Shown here piece by piece: positions 42,230-50,928 of a stretch of DNA of 64,000 nt (the first letter of the stretch is position 1; each line of letters starts with the position of its first letter). Source of the DNA: Mycobacterium nebraskense (lineage in GTDB: Bacteria > Actinomycetota > Actinomycetes > Mycobacteriales > Mycobacteriaceae); the NCBI RefSeq assembly GCF_002102255.1, contig NZ_LQPH01000171.1, positions 120,774 through 184,773 of the forward strand. Reading direction: 5' to 3'. Position numbers and translations under genes: made by a program. The notes beneath the pieces were generated by a model. The model ran no database searches, had not been told where the DNA came from, and worked only from the letters and a program-made list of their open reading frames with translations.

Positions 42230-42784
42230 TCACCAGATCGGCACCGGAGCTTCACCAAGCGGGTAGTAGCCCGGCAGCTTCTCACCGGCGATGCTGCGCT
42301 CGATCCGCTTCTGCATGCCGGAGCTGAGGTCGCCCGACTCAATCAGCGCCGCGAACATCTTCGCGACGTGACCGAAGTCGAAGAAGTCCCGCTGCCACTC
42401 GATGAGGTTGTCGGCGTTGAGGCGGAACCAACTGCCGCCGATGCCGTAGATCTCGTCCTGGGTGCCGTCGGACTTGTTGACGATCTGCTTCCAGAAGCCG
42501 ACGATCTCGCCCTGCTTCTCGTCGATGAGCACCTTCTGGTACTCGTACACCCAGTTCTCCAGGCCCTCCATCTCCAGGCCGAGCGCGATGTCGCGGATTT
42601 CGTCGACGCCGACGCACATCACGTCTTCCTTGGGGCCGATGTTCCAGCCGTAGGTGGCGTCCTGGGTGTAGAAGTCTGCCAACGGCCGCCAGTCACCGGC
42701 CTTCTCGCAGTCCTTGTTGGCCTGCAGCCAGCGGTCGACCCATGCCTCGAGTTCTTCGCGTGAGTGTGACGCCTGTGAATTCAT
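42230..42784 (-). CDS. SnoaL/NTF2-like protein (Rv0762c-like)
   Basis: 184 residues. WVDRWLQANKDCEKAGDWRPLADFYTQDATYGWNIGP is the typical start of an NTF2-like domain, followed by a strand-rich core and a C-terminal helical extension. It lies 6 bp after the ferredoxin gene and 142 bp before adhB, so it belongs to the cyp51 operon. No catalytic residues can be assigned. It could bind or isomerise a hydrophobic intermediate; that is inference. Confidence 0.85.
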   Translation of the reverse strand: MNSQASHSREELEAWVDRWLQANKDCEKAGDWRPLADFYTQDATYGWNIGPKEDVMCVGVDEIRDIALGLEMEGLENWVYEYQKVLIDEKQGEIVGFWKQIVNKSDGTQDEIYGIGGSWFRLNADNLIEWQRDFFDFGHVAKMFAALIESGDLSSGMQKRIERSIAGEKLPGYYPLGEAPVPIW

Positions 42785-42790
42785 GGGTCC

Positions 42791-42997
42791 TTAGTCTTCT
42801 TTCTCTTTGATGAACAGTGCATGCGTTGGGCACATGTCGACCGCGCGCTCGACTTCCTCGCGGGCGTCTTCGGGCGGTTCGGGGTCGAGGATTTCGACCT
42901 TGCCGCGCTTGGGCACCCGGAAGTAGTCCGGCGCCTCGAGTTCGCACATGGCGTGGCCCTGACACAAATCCAAGTCGACTTCGATCCGAAATGCCAT
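42791..42997 (-). CDS. Ferredoxin of the CYP51 operon ([3Fe-4S], Rv0763c-like)
   Basis: 68 residues from ATG 42997; the longer upstream frame would overlap cyp51 and is not needed. Cluster ligands are the outer Cys of CQGHAMC (residues 12 and 18) and Cys in DMCP (about 56). The position of the missing fourth ligand is His. Rv0763c is known to serve CYP51 in M. tuberculosis, and the 10-bp spacing from cyp51 agrees. The other ferredoxin in this window has Asn at the same place. Confidence 0.93.
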   Translation of the reverse strand: MAFRIEVDLDLCQGHAMCELEAPDYFRVPKRGKVEILDPEPPEDAREEVERAVDMCPTHALFIKEKED

Positions 42998-43007
42998 GCC
43001 GGAGCCC

Positions 43008-44360
43008 CTAGGATGTGCGCTTGCGGTAGCGGGCTTTGGCGGGCCGGGCCAGCTGCACCACCATCTTCGAGTGATCGTTGTGGTAGCTATCGGCCGGCTG
43101 CGCCATCTCAAACTCGTATTCGCGCAACAGAACCGAGAAGATCGCCTTGATCTGCATCTGGGCGAAAGCGGCGCCGACGCAGCGGTGCCGGCCCGCGCCG
43201 AACGGAATCCAGGTCCACCGGTTGACGATGTCGGCCTGCTCGGGCTTGTTGTAGCGGTCCGGCTTGAACGCGTCCGGGTCCGGGAAGTCCTCCGGGATCC
43301 GGTTGCTGATCGCCGGGGATGCGGCGACGAAGTCGCCCTTGTGGATCGGAAAGCCCTCGACCTCGAACTCGCCCTGGGCCACCCGCATCAAGATGATTAG
43401 CGGCGGATGCAACCGCAGGGTCTCCTTGACGACGTTGTCCAGCTTCGGAATCGACCGCAGTGCATGGAAACTGACTTCCTGACCGTCGGCGTATAGCTCG
43501 TCGAGCTCGGCCAGCACCTCGGCGTAAACCTCCGGGTGGCGAATTAGCTCGATCAGCGTCCACGCCGAGGTCCCCGAGCTGGTGTGGTGGCCAGCGAACA
43601 TCAGCGAGATGAACATGCCGGTGACCTCGTCCGCCGAGAAGCGTGAATTGCCCTCCTCGTCCTTGATCGACACCAGCACGTCGAGCATGTCGCGGTCGCT
43701 CTTGTCCTTGGGCGGGTTCGCGATTCGCTGATCCATGATCTCCTGGACCAGGGCCACCAACTTCACCCGCGCCTCGTCGCGAAGCCGGAAGCTCTCGATC
43801 GGCAGATACGGATCGACGTAGCACAGCGGGTCGGTACCGCGTTCGAGCATGTGGTAGTACTCGGCGAACCGATGGTCGAGCTGCTCACGGAACTTCAGCC
43901 CGATCAGGCAGGCCGTCGAGGTGTAGATGGTCAGCTCGGCGAAGAAGTCGAGCAGCTCGATCTCGCCTTCGTCGCCCCAGTCGGCGATCATCTTCTTGAC
44001 TTCGCCCTCAATGGTGGCCGCGTGGCCCTTCATCTGCTCGCCGCGCAGCGCCGAGTTGTGCAGCATCTCCTTGCGCCGCTCAGGGCTGGCGTCGAACACC
44101 ACACCTTTGCCGAAGATCGGCGTCATGAACGGATACGCCTCGGCCTGGTCGAGATCTTCGTCGGCGGACCGGAAGAAGAACTCGTTGGCGCTGGCGCCGG
44201 ACAACAGGATGACGTGCTTGTCGACGAGCTGGAACCAGCCGACGTCGCCGCACTCCTCCCGGACGCGCTTCATCAAACCTATTGGGTCGGTGCGGAATTC
44301 CTCGAGGTGGCCGTGTTCTTCTTCGCCGCCGGATACCCGCGGCACGATAGCTGTGGTCAT
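43008..44360 (-). CDS. cyp51: Cytochrome P450 CYP51 (sterol 14-alpha-demethylase family)
   Basis: 450 residues from ATG 44360, which has a GAGGAGG site; upstream codons in frame lack one. Motifs are the CYP51 B'-helix signature YPFMTPIFGKGVVFDA (about 76-91), I-helix FAGHHTSSGTSAW, ExxR in KETLRLHPP and the haem loop PFGAGRHRCVGAAFA with the Cys ligand near residue 393. The M. tuberculosis enzyme demethylates sterols and is an azole target, yet the physiological substrate in mycobacteria is unclear. Confidence 0.96.
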   Translation of the reverse strand: MTTAIVPRVSGGEEEHGHLEEFRTDPIGLMKRVREECGDVGWFQLVDKHVILLSGASANEFFFRSADEDLDQAEAYPFMTPIFGKGVVFDASPERRKEMLHNSALRGEQMKGHAATIEGEVKKMIADWGDEGEIELLDFFAELTIYTSTACLIGLKFREQLDHRFAEYYHMLERGTDPLCYVDPYLPIESFRLRDEARVKLVALVQEIMDQRIANPPKDKSDRDMLDVLVSIKDEEGNSRFSADEVTGMFISLMFAGHHTSSGTSAWTLIELIRHPEVYAEVLAELDELYADGQEVSFHALRSIPKLDNVVKETLRLHPPLIILMRVAQGEFEVEGFPIHKGDFVAASPAISNRIPEDFPDPDAFKPDRYNKPEQADIVNRWTWIPFGAGRHRCVGAAFAQMQIKAIFSVLLREYEFEMAQPADSYHNDHSKMVVQLARPAKARYRKRTS

Positions 44361-44414
44361 GTGCTCACTCCTCCTCGGCGCTCGCGTCTCGCGCCGCATC
44401 GTCGTTTCGCGAAG

Positions 44415-45239
44415 TCATGACGGCATCCCCTCCTCGCCGAGCGCGAGCTTCTGGCGATCTTTCTTGTCGGCCAACGGGGCTTCGGGCTGAAGCTCCATGT
44501 TCGCGATGAAGCCACCGCGAGGTGTCTCGGCGACGAACGTGATGGCGCGTGCCAGGTCCGCCGCTCGCAGGAAGTAGTCGTGGCGGGCCTGGCCCCACTT
44601 GGCCCAGTCCTCTAGTGCGGGGCCTATCTTCTCGGCCGGCAGGCTCCAGCCCATCGACGTCTTCGTCGGGCCGGGGTGCACGATCGAGGCCCGCACGCCG
44701 GTGCCCTCGAGTTCCATCTGGAAGTTGGTGACCATCGCGACGAGCGCGGCCTTGGCCGCGCCGTACGCGCCCATGTGTGGCCGCTGGCGCAAGGCCACGT
44801 CGGAGCCGACGAAGATCAGGTCCCCGCGCTGCCGGTCGAGCATGCCCGGCAGCACCGCGGCGGCCAGCCGGTTGGCGCCGACGACGTGGATCTGCAGCTG
44901 CGACTCGAATTCGTCGGTGCTGATCTCGGCGAGCTTGCCGAAATAGGTGTCGCCCGCGCCGGCCACCAGCACCTCGATGTCGCCGAGCGCCTCGACCGAC
45001 TGCGCGACAAAGGATTTCACCGAGTTAGGATCGGTGACGTCCAGGTGGAACCCGACCGCCTCGCCGCCTTCGGCGTTGATCTTGCCGACGATGTCGTTGA
45101 GTTTCTCGACCCGGCGGGCGCCGAGGGCGACCGGGAAGCCGTGCGCCGCGAGTTCGATGGCGGTGGCCTCTCCGATGCCGGAGGAGGCGCCGGCCACGAT
45201 CGCCGGCCGGCGTTCGGGCAGGGGGTCAAAACGGGGCAT
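44415..45239 (-). CDS. Short-chain dehydrogenase (Rv0765c-like)
   Basis: 274 residues, SDR with AGASSGIGEATA (about 16-27), a VAGAGDT replacement of NNAG, a VGSDVAL serine motif and the YGAAK catalytic pair. The C-terminus extends past the usual SDR end with a charged tail. Its ATG directly follows the cyp123 TGA (TGAATG), and cyp51 begins 54 bp after its stop. It probably works on an alcohol or ketone made by one of the P450s. Confidence 0.88.
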   Translation of the reverse strand: MPRFDPLPERRPAIVAGASSGIGEATAIELAAHGFPVALGARRVEKLNDIVGKINAEGGEAVGFHLDVTDPNSVKSFVAQSVEALGDIEVLVAGAGDTYFGKLAEISTDEFESQLQIHVVGANRLAAAVLPGMLDRQRGDLIFVGSDVALRQRPHMGAYGAAKAALVAMVTNFQMELEGTGVRASIVHPGPTKTSMGWSLPAEKIGPALEDWAKWGQARHDYFLRAADLARAITFVAETPRGGFIANMELQPEAPLADKKDRQKLALGEEGMPS

Positions 45240-46457
45240 TCAGCGGACCTCCACGGTCATGGGTAGGTGAGCGAATCCGCGGACATTGCTGGAGTGGACG
45301 CGGACGGCGTTGGCCTCGTCCACCTCATATCCGCGGATTCGCTTGAACAACTCGGTGAGCGCGACCCGGGCTTCCATCCGCGCCAGATGCGCGCCCAGGC
45401 AGAAGTGTGCGCCACTACCGAAACTCAGTAGCTTGGCCCCGATTTCGCGCCCGATCAGATAATCGTCGGGGTTGTCGAAAACCCGCTCGTCGCGATGGCC
45501 CGAACCGGGCAACAGCAGCAAGACGTCACCCTCGGGAATGGTGGTGTCGTAGAGGGTGAGCTCCCCGGACACGGTACGGGCCAGGATCTGGCTGGAGGTG
45601 TCGTAACGCAGGGTCTCCTCGACCCACAGCGGCACCCGAGACAAGTCGGCGTAGACCGGGGCGAGTTGATCCGGGTTCTTGTGACCCCAGAACGCGGCAT
45701 TGGCAAGGAGTTTGGTGGTGGTCTCGTTGCCGGCGATCACCATCAGGAACATGAAACCGAGGACTTCCTCGTCGGTGAGCCGGTCGCCGTCGATTTCGGC
45801 TTCCAGCAGCGCCGAGGTCAGATCGTCGGTCAGCTTCTTGCGCCGTTCGGCGACCATCCCCTGGTAGTAGACGATCAGGTTGATGGAGGCCTCGACAGCC
45901 TCCGGCGGCACATCGGTGACGCCCTCCGCGCGGTGCATCACCCCGTCGGCCCACGCCCGGACCTGAACTCGATCCGGCTCGGGGACACCCATCAACTCGG
46001 AGATGACGTCCATGGGCAGCTTCCCGGCGAACTCGTCGACATAGTCGACCGTGCCGCCCTTCGCCCTTTCCAGCATGGTGTCGAGGTGCTGCGTCGCGAT
46101 CTCGGTGACGCGCGGCTCGAGTTCCCGAATCCTCCTGGGCGTGAACCCTTTTGACACGAGCGTCCGCAACCGAAGATGGGCGGGATCATCCATCGCGAGA
46201 AACGACATTGTCTTGGATGCGTGCGGGCCGCGAGATGCCGGATCCAACGAGACGCCGTACTTGTTGGATAGCGTTGTGCTGTTGCGGAAACCCTGCAGCA
46301 CATCTTGATGCCGCGACAACGCCCAGAACTTCAGGTCCTCATTGCGATACAGCGGGGCCTCATCGCGAAGGCGCTTGTAGTACGGGTACGGGTCTTCGTG
46401 GAAGTCGTAGTCGTACGGATCGAGGACCAGCTCGTGGTCGCCAACATGAACGGTCAT
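45240..46457 (-). CDS. cyp123: Cytochrome P450 CYP123
   Basis: 405 residues from ATG 46457. I-helix VIAGNETTTKLLANAA (about 235-250), ExxR in EETLRYDTSS and haem loop SFGSGAHFCLGAHLARME are intact. The start overlaps the TetR stop by 4 bases. CYP123 (Rv0766c) in M. tuberculosis has no known physiological substrate. Immediate coupling with an SDR, CYP51 and a ferredoxin suggests a shared oxidative route. Confidence 0.93.
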   Translation of the reverse strand: MTVHVGDHELVLDPYDYDFHEDPYPYYKRLRDEAPLYRNEDLKFWALSRHQDVLQGFRNSTTLSNKYGVSLDPASRGPHASKTMSFLAMDDPAHLRLRTLVSKGFTPRRIRELEPRVTEIATQHLDTMLERAKGGTVDYVDEFAGKLPMDVISELMGVPEPDRVQVRAWADGVMHRAEGVTDVPPEAVEASINLIVYYQGMVAERRKKLTDDLTSALLEAEIDGDRLTDEEVLGFMFLMVIAGNETTTKLLANAAFWGHKNPDQLAPVYADLSRVPLWVEETLRYDTSSQILARTVSGELTLYDTTIPEGDVLLLLPGSGHRDERVFDNPDDYLIGREIGAKLLSFGSGAHFCLGAHLARMEARVALTELFKRIRGYEVDEANAVRVHSSNVRGFAHLPMTVEVR

Positions 46458-47092
46458 TCGGTGCTTATCTCCTGGCTTGTCTCTCCCGCGCCGGTGAGGA
46501 TCAGCCGCACCACATAGGCCAGCCGGTCGGCGATCTCGCGGTAGGTGAATTCGCCGCTGCCGGCCTGAACGAGTGCCCCGAAGAAGGACATCTCCAGCGC
46601 GGACACCGCGGTGGGGTCGGCGTCGGGGCCAATGGCAGAGGTGATCCGGCGGTGGATCTCCGCGCCGATCCGGTCGCGCGCGGCGGTCACCGCGGGCTCG
46701 GCGCCGCCGCTGAGCAACGCAGTCGTGCACGCGGCGCTGACCTCGGGCTCGTCGGCGACCACCAGGGCCAGGTGACGCAACACCTGTTCAACCCGGGTGG
46801 GCATCGGTTCGTTGACGTCGGTGAAGTAGGGAACCTGCCGCACCAGGTCCAGGTAGACCTCGGCGATCAGGTGGTTCTTCGAGGAGAAGTAGGTGTACGC
46901 GGTGGCCGGGGCGACCTTGGCGCGGGCTGCCACCGCGCGCACCGTCAGGTCGGCGTACGACTTCTCGCGCAGTGTTTCGATGCCTGCCGCGAGCACCTTG
47001 CGGAAGGTCTCCTCCTGGCGGCGGTTGCGCGCAGGCCGACCGGTCTGGTGCTCGGCCTGAGACGTGATCGTCACCAGTGCATCGCTGGACAC
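46454..47092 (-). CDS. TetR-family regulator (Rv0767c-like)
   Basis: 212 residues from GTG 47092. The N-terminal helix-turn-helix (about 28-72) reads DLTVRAVAARAKVAPATAYTYFSSKNHL; the C-terminal ligand domain is all-helical. It is divergent from aldA and heads the operon with cyp123-SDR-cyp51-ferredoxin, so it is the obvious local repressor. The 221-bp intergenic region has candidate operators at 47143-47158 and 47231-47250. Ligand unknown. Confidence 0.88.
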   Translation of the reverse strand: MSSDALVTITSQAEHQTGRPARNRRQEETFRKVLAAGIETLREKSYADLTVRAVAARAKVAPATAYTYFSSKNHLIAEVYLDLVRQVPYFTDVNEPMPTRVEQVLRHLALVVADEPEVSAACTTALLSGGAEPAVTAARDRIGAEIHRRITSAIGPDADPTAVSALEMSFFGALVQAGSGEFTYREIADRLAYVVRLILTGAGETSQEISTE

Positions 47093-47142
47093 ATGTCCAA
47101 GCTATCGGACCGACTCGACCGGAAGCAAGCCCGACCGGCAAA

Positions 47143-47250
47143 CATACTGGTTAATATGCTGTTTCCCGCCGCGCAACCCCTGCGGCCGAGATCGGCCCTT
47201 GCACCGTCGACAGCCTGGCGGCTATGGTTCCATCGGACAATATCGGACAA
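47143..47250. promoter_or_regulatory. Candidate operators between the TetR gene and aldA
   Basis: Two elements stand out in the divergent region: an inverted repeat CATACTGGTTAATATG (47143-47158, arms CATA/TATG), and a 10-bp direct repeat CATCGGACAA/TATCGGACAA (47231-47250). A further TATCGGAC lies at 47103-47110 beside the TetR start. These are plausible sites for the adjacent TetR regulator; no consensus is known to me. Confidence 0.4.
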
Positions 47251-47313
47251 CTGTCTACTGAAATCCATTGAAATTCGCGTGCTCGATTTGGTCCGCACAG
47301 ACGGGAGCGGGAG

Positions 47314-48783
47314 ATGGCCTTGTTGGCCGACGGCGTGAGTGCACTTTTCATCGACGGCAAGATGTCGCCCGGCAGCGCCGGCACCTTCCCGACGATCAAC
47401 CCGGCGACCGAGGAAGTGCTCGGCGCCGCGGCCGATGCCGACGCCGACGACATGGGACGCGCCATCGACGCCGCGCGACGCGCTTTCGATGAGACGGAGT
47501 GGTCACGCAACACCGAATTGCGGGTGCGGTGCGTGCGGCAGCTGCGCGAGGCGATGCAGCAGCACCTCGAAGAGTTGCGGGACCTGACCATCGCCGAAGT
47601 CGGTGCGCCGCGAATGCTCACGGGGATCGCTCAGCTGGAAGTCCCGGTCAACGACCTGGCGTTCGCGGCTGATACCGCCGAATCCTACGTGTACAACCAG
47701 GATCTCGGCGAGGCGTCGCCGATGGGTATCCCTACCCGGCGCACCATCGCCCGTGAGGCCGTCGGCGTGGTGGGCGCGATCACCCCGTGGAACTTTCCTC
47801 ACCAGATCAACCTCGCCAAGATCGGGCCCGCGCTGGCCGCCGGAAACACCGTCGTCCTCAAGCCCGCCCCGGACACCCCCTGGTGTGCCGCCGTGCTGGG
47901 GGAACTCATCGCCGAGCACACCGACTTTCCGCCCGGTGTCATCAACATCGTCACGTCCAGCGACCACAGCGTGGGTGCGCTGCTGGCCAAAGACCCTCGG
48001 GTGGACATGATTTCGTTCACCGGGTCGACCGCCACCGGTCGCAGCGTGATGGCCGACGGCGCCGCCACCATCAAGAAGGTCTTCCTCGAGCTGGGCGGCA
48101 AGTCGGCTTTCATCGTCCTCGACGACGCCGACTTGGGCGGTGCGGTGGGCGTTGCGGGATTCTCGGTCTGCATGCACGCCGGGCAAGGATGCGCGATCAC
48201 CACCCGGCTGGTGGTGCCGCGGGCGCGGTATGACGAAGCCGTCTCCATCGCGGCCGCAACGATGGGGGGCATCAAGGCCGGCGACCCCACCGACCCCGGA
48301 ACCATCTGCGGCCCGGTGATTTCGGCCCGCCAGCGTGATCGGATACAGGGCTATCTCGACTCGGCCATCGCCGAGGGCGGGACGTTCGCGTGCGGAGGCG
48401 GGCGCCCGGCCGACCGTGAAGTCGGTTTCTTTATAGAGCCCACCTTGATCGCGGGGCTGGGCAACGACGCCCGCTGCGCGCGCGAGGAGATCTTCGGCCC
48501 GGTCCTGACGGTGATTCCACACGACGGCGACGACGACGCCGTGCGCATTGCCAATGACTCGCCATACGGATTGTCGGGCACCGTGTTCGGCGCTGACCCG
48601 GATAGGGCGGCGAGGGTTGCCGCGCGGGTCCGCGCGGGCACGATCAATGTCAATGGCGGCGTGTGGTATTCGGCCGATGCCCCATTCGGCGGTTACAAGC
48701 AGTCCGGAAACGGCCGAGAGATGGGTCTGGCCGGTTTCGAGGAGTACCTGGAAATCAAGACCATTGCGACAGCGGTTAACTAG
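47314..48783 (+). CDS. aldA: Aldehyde dehydrogenase AldA (Rv0768-like)
   Basis: 489 residues from ATG 47314 with a GGGAG site. NAD-dependent ALDH family: GAITPWNFPHQ, the cofactor loop FTGSTATGRSV, catalytic Glu in LELGGKS (about residue 262), nucleophilic Cys in HAGQGCAITTRL (about 296) and EEIFGPVLTV. It converts aldehydes to acids. First gene of the rightward half of the cluster (aldA, SDR, HIBADH-like, CMD-like), divergent from the P450 half. Confidence 0.93.
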   Translation: MALLADGVSALFIDGKMSPGSAGTFPTINPATEEVLGAAADADADDMGRAIDAARRAFDETEWSRNTELRVRCVRQLREAMQQHLEELRDLTIAEVGAPRMLTGIAQLEVPVNDLAFAADTAESYVYNQDLGEASPMGIPTRRTIAREAVGVVGAITPWNFPHQINLAKIGPALAAGNTVVLKPAPDTPWCAAVLGELIAEHTDFPPGVINIVTSSDHSVGALLAKDPRVDMISFTGSTATGRSVMADGAATIKKVFLELGGKSAFIVLDDADLGGAVGVAGFSVCMHAGQGCAITTRLVVPRARYDEAVSIAAATMGGIKAGDPTDPGTICGPVISARQRDRIQGYLDSAIAEGGTFACGGGRPADREVGFFIEPTLIAGLGNDARCAREEIFGPVLTVIPHDGDDDAVRIANDSPYGLSGTVFGADPDRAARVAARVRAGTINVNGGVWYSADAPFGGYKQSGNGREMGLAGFEEYLEIKTIATAVN

Positions 48784-48797
48784 AGGAGCTCGAGAGC

Positions 48798-49547
48798 ATG
48801 CGGTTTGAGAACAAAGTCGCCATCGTCACCGGTTCCGGTGGCGGGATCGGTCAGGCGTACGCCGAGGCGCTGGCCCGTGAGGGCGCCGCGGTGGTGGTGG
48901 CCGACATCAAGGCCGACGCGGCCGAGGCGGTGGCCAAGCAGATCGTCGCTGACGGCGGCACGGCCCTGAGCGTTCCGGTCGACGTGTCCGACCCGGCCTC
49001 GGCGAAGGCGATGGCCGACCGCGCGCTGGCCGAGTTCGGCGGCATCGATTTCCTGGTCAACAATGCCGCGATCTTCGGGGGCATGAAGCTGGACTTCCTG
49101 CTCACCATCGACCCCGAGTACTACAAGAAGTTCATGAGCGTCAACCTTGACGGCGCGTTGTGGTGCACCCGCGCCGTCTACAAGAAGATGGCCAAGCGCG
49201 GCGGCGGGGCGATCGTCAACCAATCATCCACGGCGGCGTGGTTGTACTCGAACTACTACGGTCTGGCCAAGGTCGGCCTCAACGGCCTGACCCAGCAGCT
49301 CTCGCGCGAGCTGGGCGGCCAGAACATCCGGATCAACGCGATCGCGCCCGGGCCGATCGACACCGAGGCCAACCGGACCACCACCCCGCAGGAGATGGTC
49401 GCCGACATCGTCAAGGGTCTTCCCCTGTCGCGCATGGGAACTCCCGAGGATCTGGTCGGGATGTGCCTGTTCTTGCTCTCCGGTGAGGCATCGTGGATCA
49501 CGGGTCAGATTTTCAACGTCGACGGCGGGCAGATAATTCGGTCATGA
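48798..49547 (+). CDS. Short-chain dehydrogenase (Rv0769-like)
   Basis: 249 residues, SDR with TGSGGGIG (about 11-18), NNAA, NQSSTAAW with the Ser and YYGLAK with catalytic Tyr/Lys, ending ITGQIFNVDGGQIIRS. A GAGGAG site precedes it. It overlaps the next gene by 4 bases (ATGA) and follows aldA by 14 bp, so it is in the same operon. Confidence 0.9.
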   Translation: MRFENKVAIVTGSGGGIGQAYAEALAREGAAVVVADIKADAAEAVAKQIVADGGTALSVPVDVSDPASAKAMADRALAEFGGIDFLVNNAAIFGGMKLDFLLTIDPEYYKKFMSVNLDGALWCTRAVYKKMAKRGGGAIVNQSSTAAWLYSNYYGLAKVGLNGLTQQLSRELGGQNIRINAIAPGPIDTEANRTTTPQEMVADIVKGLPLSRMGTPEDLVGMCLFLLSGEASWITGQIFNVDGGQIIRS

Positions 49548-50401
49548 GCGATCACTTGAAACTCGGCTACATCGGGCTGGGCAACATGGGCGCGCCGATG
49601 GCCACGAAGATGACCGAATGGCCGGGCGGGGTGACGGTTTACGACATTCGGACGGAGGCGATGACGCCGCTGGCCGAGAAGGGCGCCAGCCTGGCCGACC
49701 GCGTCGCCGACGTGGCCGCCGCTGACATCATCCACGTCACCGTGTTGGACGATGCGCAGGTGCGCGAGGTCGTCGGCGAACTGGCGGCCCACGCCAAGCC
49801 CGGCACGGTCATCGCGATCCACTCGACCATCAGCGACACTACGGCTGCGGAGCTGGCTCGTAACCTGAAGCAGCAGGGCATCCACATCGTCGACGCACCG
49901 GTCAGCGGTGGTGCGGCTGCCGCTGCGAAGGGTGAGCTTGCCACGATGGTGGGAGCCGATCGCGAGGTGTACGAGCGGATCAAGCCGGCGTTCAAACACT
50001 GGGCGGCGGTGGTCATCCACGCCGGTGAGCCGGGTGCGGGGACACGAATGAAGCTGGCCCGCAACATGTTGACGTTCACGTCGTATGTCGCGGCGTGTGA
50101 AGCCATGAAATTGGCCGAGGCGGCGGGCCTGGATCTGCAGGCGCTCGGCCGGGTGGTGCGTCACACTGACGCCCTCACCGGCGGGCCGGGCGCGATCATG
50201 GTGCGTGAGGACATGAAAGACCTTGAGCCGGGTAACTTCCTGTACGAACCGTTCATGCACACCCGCGGCCTGGGAGAGAAGGACCTGAGCCTGGCGCTGG
50301 CACTGGGCGAAGCGGTTTCGGTGGACCTGCCGCTGGCCCGGTTGGCGTACGAGGGGTTGGCGGCCGGCCTCGGGGTGCCACACACAGAGAAAGAGGCGTA
50401 A
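49544..50401 (+). CDS. 3-Hydroxyisobutyrate dehydrogenase-like oxidoreductase (Rv0770-like)
   Basis: 285 residues from ATG 49544, overlapping the SDR stop. It has the Rossmann motif GYIGLGNMGAPMATKM (about 7-22), the classic signature DAPVSGGAAAAAKGELATMVG (read as DAPVSGG then GELATM), catalytic Lys in MKLARNML and the helical C-domain. An NAD(P)-dependent beta-hydroxyacid dehydrogenase; unlike the gene at 20264-21157 it keeps the standard signature. Overlaps the next gene by one base. Confidence 0.9.
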   Translation: MSDHLKLGYIGLGNMGAPMATKMTEWPGGVTVYDIRTEAMTPLAEKGASLADRVADVAAADIIHVTVLDDAQVREVVGELAAHAKPGTVIAIHSTISDTTAAELARNLKQQGIHIVDAPVSGGAAAAAKGELATMVGADREVYERIKPAFKHWAAVVIHAGEPGAGTRMKLARNMLTFTSYVAACEAMKLAEAAGLDLQALGRVVRHTDALTGGPGAIMVREDMKDLEPGNFLYEPFMHTRGLGEKDLSLALALGEAVSVDLPLARLAYEGLAAGLGVPHTEKEA

Positions 50402-50835
50402 TGGACGAACTTCGCCGCAAGGGCCTCGAGAAGATGAACGAGGTCTACGGCTGGGAGATGCCCAACATCGAGGGCGACGCGTACTTCGACCTGACCGTCG
50501 ACCACTTGTTCGGCAGCATCTGGACCCGACCGGGATTGTCGATGCGCGACAAGCGCATCATGACGCTGACGGCGGTGACAGCGATCGGAAACCGCGACCT
50601 GGCCGAGATTCAGATCAACGCCGCGTTGCTCAACGGGGAGCTGACCGAGACCGAGCTGAAGGAGATGGCCGTCTTCCTCACCCACTATCTCGGGTTCCCG
50701 CTGGGTTCGGCGCTCAACGGCGCCGTCGACGCCGTCATCGCGAAACGTAAGAAGGCCGCGGCGAAGGGCGCCGGAGAGGACAAGAAGGCCAACGTGGACG
50801 CCGCGTTGAAGATGCACTCGGGCGACAAGGACTGA
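50401..50835 (+). CDS. Carboxymuconolactone decarboxylase/AhpD-like protein (Rv0771-like)
   Basis: 144 residues. The CMD fold is supported by SIWTRPGLSMRDKRIMTLTAVTAIGN and LTETELKEMAVFLTHYLGFPLGSALNGAV. The AhpD-type CxxC pair is absent, so the peroxidase-partner function is unlikely and a decarboxylase or isomerase role is more probable. A Lys-rich tail ends the protein. The ATG shares a base with the upstream TAA; last gene of the aldA operon. Confidence 0.88.
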   Translation: MDELRRKGLEKMNEVYGWEMPNIEGDAYFDLTVDHLFGSIWTRPGLSMRDKRIMTLTAVTAIGNRDLAEIQINAALLNGELTETELKEMAVFLTHYLGFPLGSALNGAVDAVIAKRKKAAAKGAGEDKKANVDAALKMHSGDKD

Positions 50836-50928
50836 CCCGATAGTTCACCTCAAAAATCTGCTCGAAAAAATCCTGTGAATGCGGGTGCCGTAGGCGTGCG
50901 GCGTTTGCCCGGGCTAGTCTGTCGTGTC

